In this document: one piece after another, positions 12,481-13,058 of the stretch
Layout of the letters: each line of letters begins with the position of its first letter
How positions within the stretch are numbered: position 1 is the first letter of the stretch
Source of the DNA: Pseudomonadota bacterium
GTDB taxonomy: Bacteria > Pseudomonadota > Gammaproteobacteria > Burkholderiales > Gallionellaceae
DNA length: 13,058 bases
Direction of reading: 5' to 3'
NCBI GenBank assembly: GCA_021783855.1
Contig: JAJXTL010000074.1
Location: 1-13,058, forward strand
Position numbers and translations under genes: made by a program
The notes under the pieces: model-generated
What the model saw: the letters and a program-made list of their open reading frames with translations, nothing else
What the model was told of the DNA's origin: nothing
The model's database searches: none

Positions 12481-13058
12481 ATGTCAAAAACTCCCCGCGA
12501 TTCCACCCCTGTCAGCCCCGCAGCCGCCACGCCAAAAGGCTTCATCGAGACCCAACGTCAGGAGACTGTGCTTAAAACCGGGGCCTTGCAGAAAGCGATT
12601 TTCGACAGCGCCAACTTTTCCAGTATCGCCACCGATGCGAAGGGCGTGATTCAGATTTTCAACGTCGGCGCAGAACGCATGCTGGGCTACACTGCCATTG
12701 AGGTGATGAACAAGATCACCCCGGCGGATATTTCCGATCCACAGGAAGTGGTTGAGCGTGCAGAAGCGTTGAGTCTGGAGTTGGATACGCCGATTCTGCC
12801 GGGCTTCGAGGCACTGGTGTTCAAGGCGTCACGCGGTATCGAGGATATTTACGAGCTGACTTATATCCGCAAGGATGGCAGTCGCTTCCCGGCCGTCGTG
12901 TCGGTCACGGCGCTGCGCGATGATGACAACGCCATCATCGGTTATCTGTTGATCGGCACCGACAATACCGCCCGCAAGCAGGCGGAAGAAGCGCTGGTTA
13001 AAGCCGGTGCGTTGCAGAAGGCGATTTTCGACAGCGCCAACTTCTCCAGTATCGCGAC
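12481..13058 (+). CDS. Multi-PAS sensor protein, 5' part (runs off the window)
   Basis: ATG 12481 opens a frame that stays open to the window edge (192 complete codons). After a Pro/Ala/Thr-rich N-terminus (about 1-20) comes a PAS domain (about 36-172) with TDAKGVIQIFNVGAERMLGY, a YELTYIRKDGSRFPAVVSVTAL beta-strand region and an ending GYLLIGTDNTARKQAEEAL. That ending is typical of PAS/PAC modules feeding a signalling helix. A second copy then begins at residue 178 with the same LQKAIFDSANFSSIA sequence, 142 residues after the first. There is no TM segment in the visible part, so the sensor may be cytoplasmic. The output domain (histidine kinase, GGDEF/EAL or chemoreceptor) lies beyond the window. 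It is probably not part of the pigment pathway, though it could regulate it. Confidence 0.88.
   Translation, partial: MSKTPRDSTPVSPAAATPKGFIETQRQETVLKTGALQKAIFDSANFSSIATDAKGVIQIFNVGAERMLGYTAIEVMNKITPADISDPQEVVERAEALSLELDTPILPGFEALVFKASRGIEDIYELTYIRKDGSRFPAVVSVTALRDDDNAIIGYLLIGTDNTARKQAEEALVKAGALQKAIFDSANFSSIA
12572..12632 (+). repeat. PAS module direct repeat, unit 1 start
   Basis: Bases 12572-12632 recur at 12998-13058 with a period of 426 bases (142 codons). Only 6 of 61 positions differ by eye, and five of those six are synonymous third positions. The second copy is cut by the window edge. This shows a recent duplication or ongoing gene conversion under protein-level selection. Confidence 0.85.
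12998..13058 (+). repeat. PAS module direct repeat, unit 2 start (cut by window)
   Basis: This is the second copy of the sequence at 12572-12632, reaching the window edge. It encodes the beginning of the second PAS domain. Whether further copies follow cannot be seen here. Confidence 0.85.

Noticed and set aside
1..13058. CRISPR arrays, tRNA or rRNA genes
   Set aside because: No regularly spaced direct repeats with unique spacers and no tRNA/rRNA-like conserved sequence were seen on either strand; the only repeats are the MITE pair, hairpins and PAS modules.

Overview
The window carries most of an aryl polyene (APE)-type pigment biosynthesis and export cluster from a Gram-negative proteobacterium. 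Lipoprotein-carrier (LolA-like) and LpxL-type acyltransferase genes imply an outer membrane. The UbiE-like methyltransferase, the MITE/REP-type repeats and the PAS module at the right edge suggest a betaproteobacterium, possibly near Gallionellales/Nitrosomonadales. That placement is inference from sequence style, not from a marker gene.

Region 1 (1-5926) is one tight plus-strand operon. It holds the 3' end of an acyl-activating ligase, a small HotDog dehydratase, an LpxL/HtrB-type acyltransferase, a LolA-like periplasmic carrier, an MMPL/RND exporter, a NodB-type polysaccharide deacetylase and a PAP2-type phosphatase. Every junction is a 4-base start/stop overlap (ATGA or GTGA), so translation is probably coupled throughout.

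Region 2 (5927-8275) is a 2.35 kb, visibly more AT-rich interruption. It holds a weak secretory-looking ORF, a perfect 17-bp inverted repeat, an uncharacterised lipoprotein gene, and two 188-bp MITE-like elements in opposite orientation. Between the MITEs lies a 74-codon gene for a coiled-coil/hydrophobic-tail protein. Downstream is a 326-bp gap containing a possible minus-strand gene remnant. Both the lipoprotein gene and the small gene stop exactly at a MITE edge.

Region 3 (8276-12229) is the second biosynthetic operon: ketosynthase, chain-length-factor-like partner, ApeP-type dehydratase, FabG-type ketoreductase and a UbiE-like methyltransferase. It is also overlapped or abutted throughout.

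Region 4 (12230-13058) is a short leader and the 5' part of a gene for a protein with tandem, nearly identical PAS modules, cut by the window edge.

Together, the ligase would load an aryl starter onto an ACP encoded outside the window. The ketosynthase pair, ketoreductase and two dehydratases would then build a conjugated polyene. The methyltransferase would modify it. The LpxL-type acyltransferase would move it to a lipid or sugar acceptor, and the MMPL pump plus LolA-like carrier would take it to the outer membrane. The deacetylase and PAP2 phosphatase suggest extra work on a sugar or lipid-phosphate anchor. The most unusual points are an in-frame REP-like insertion in the MMPL gene and the paired MITEs that supply gene ends.
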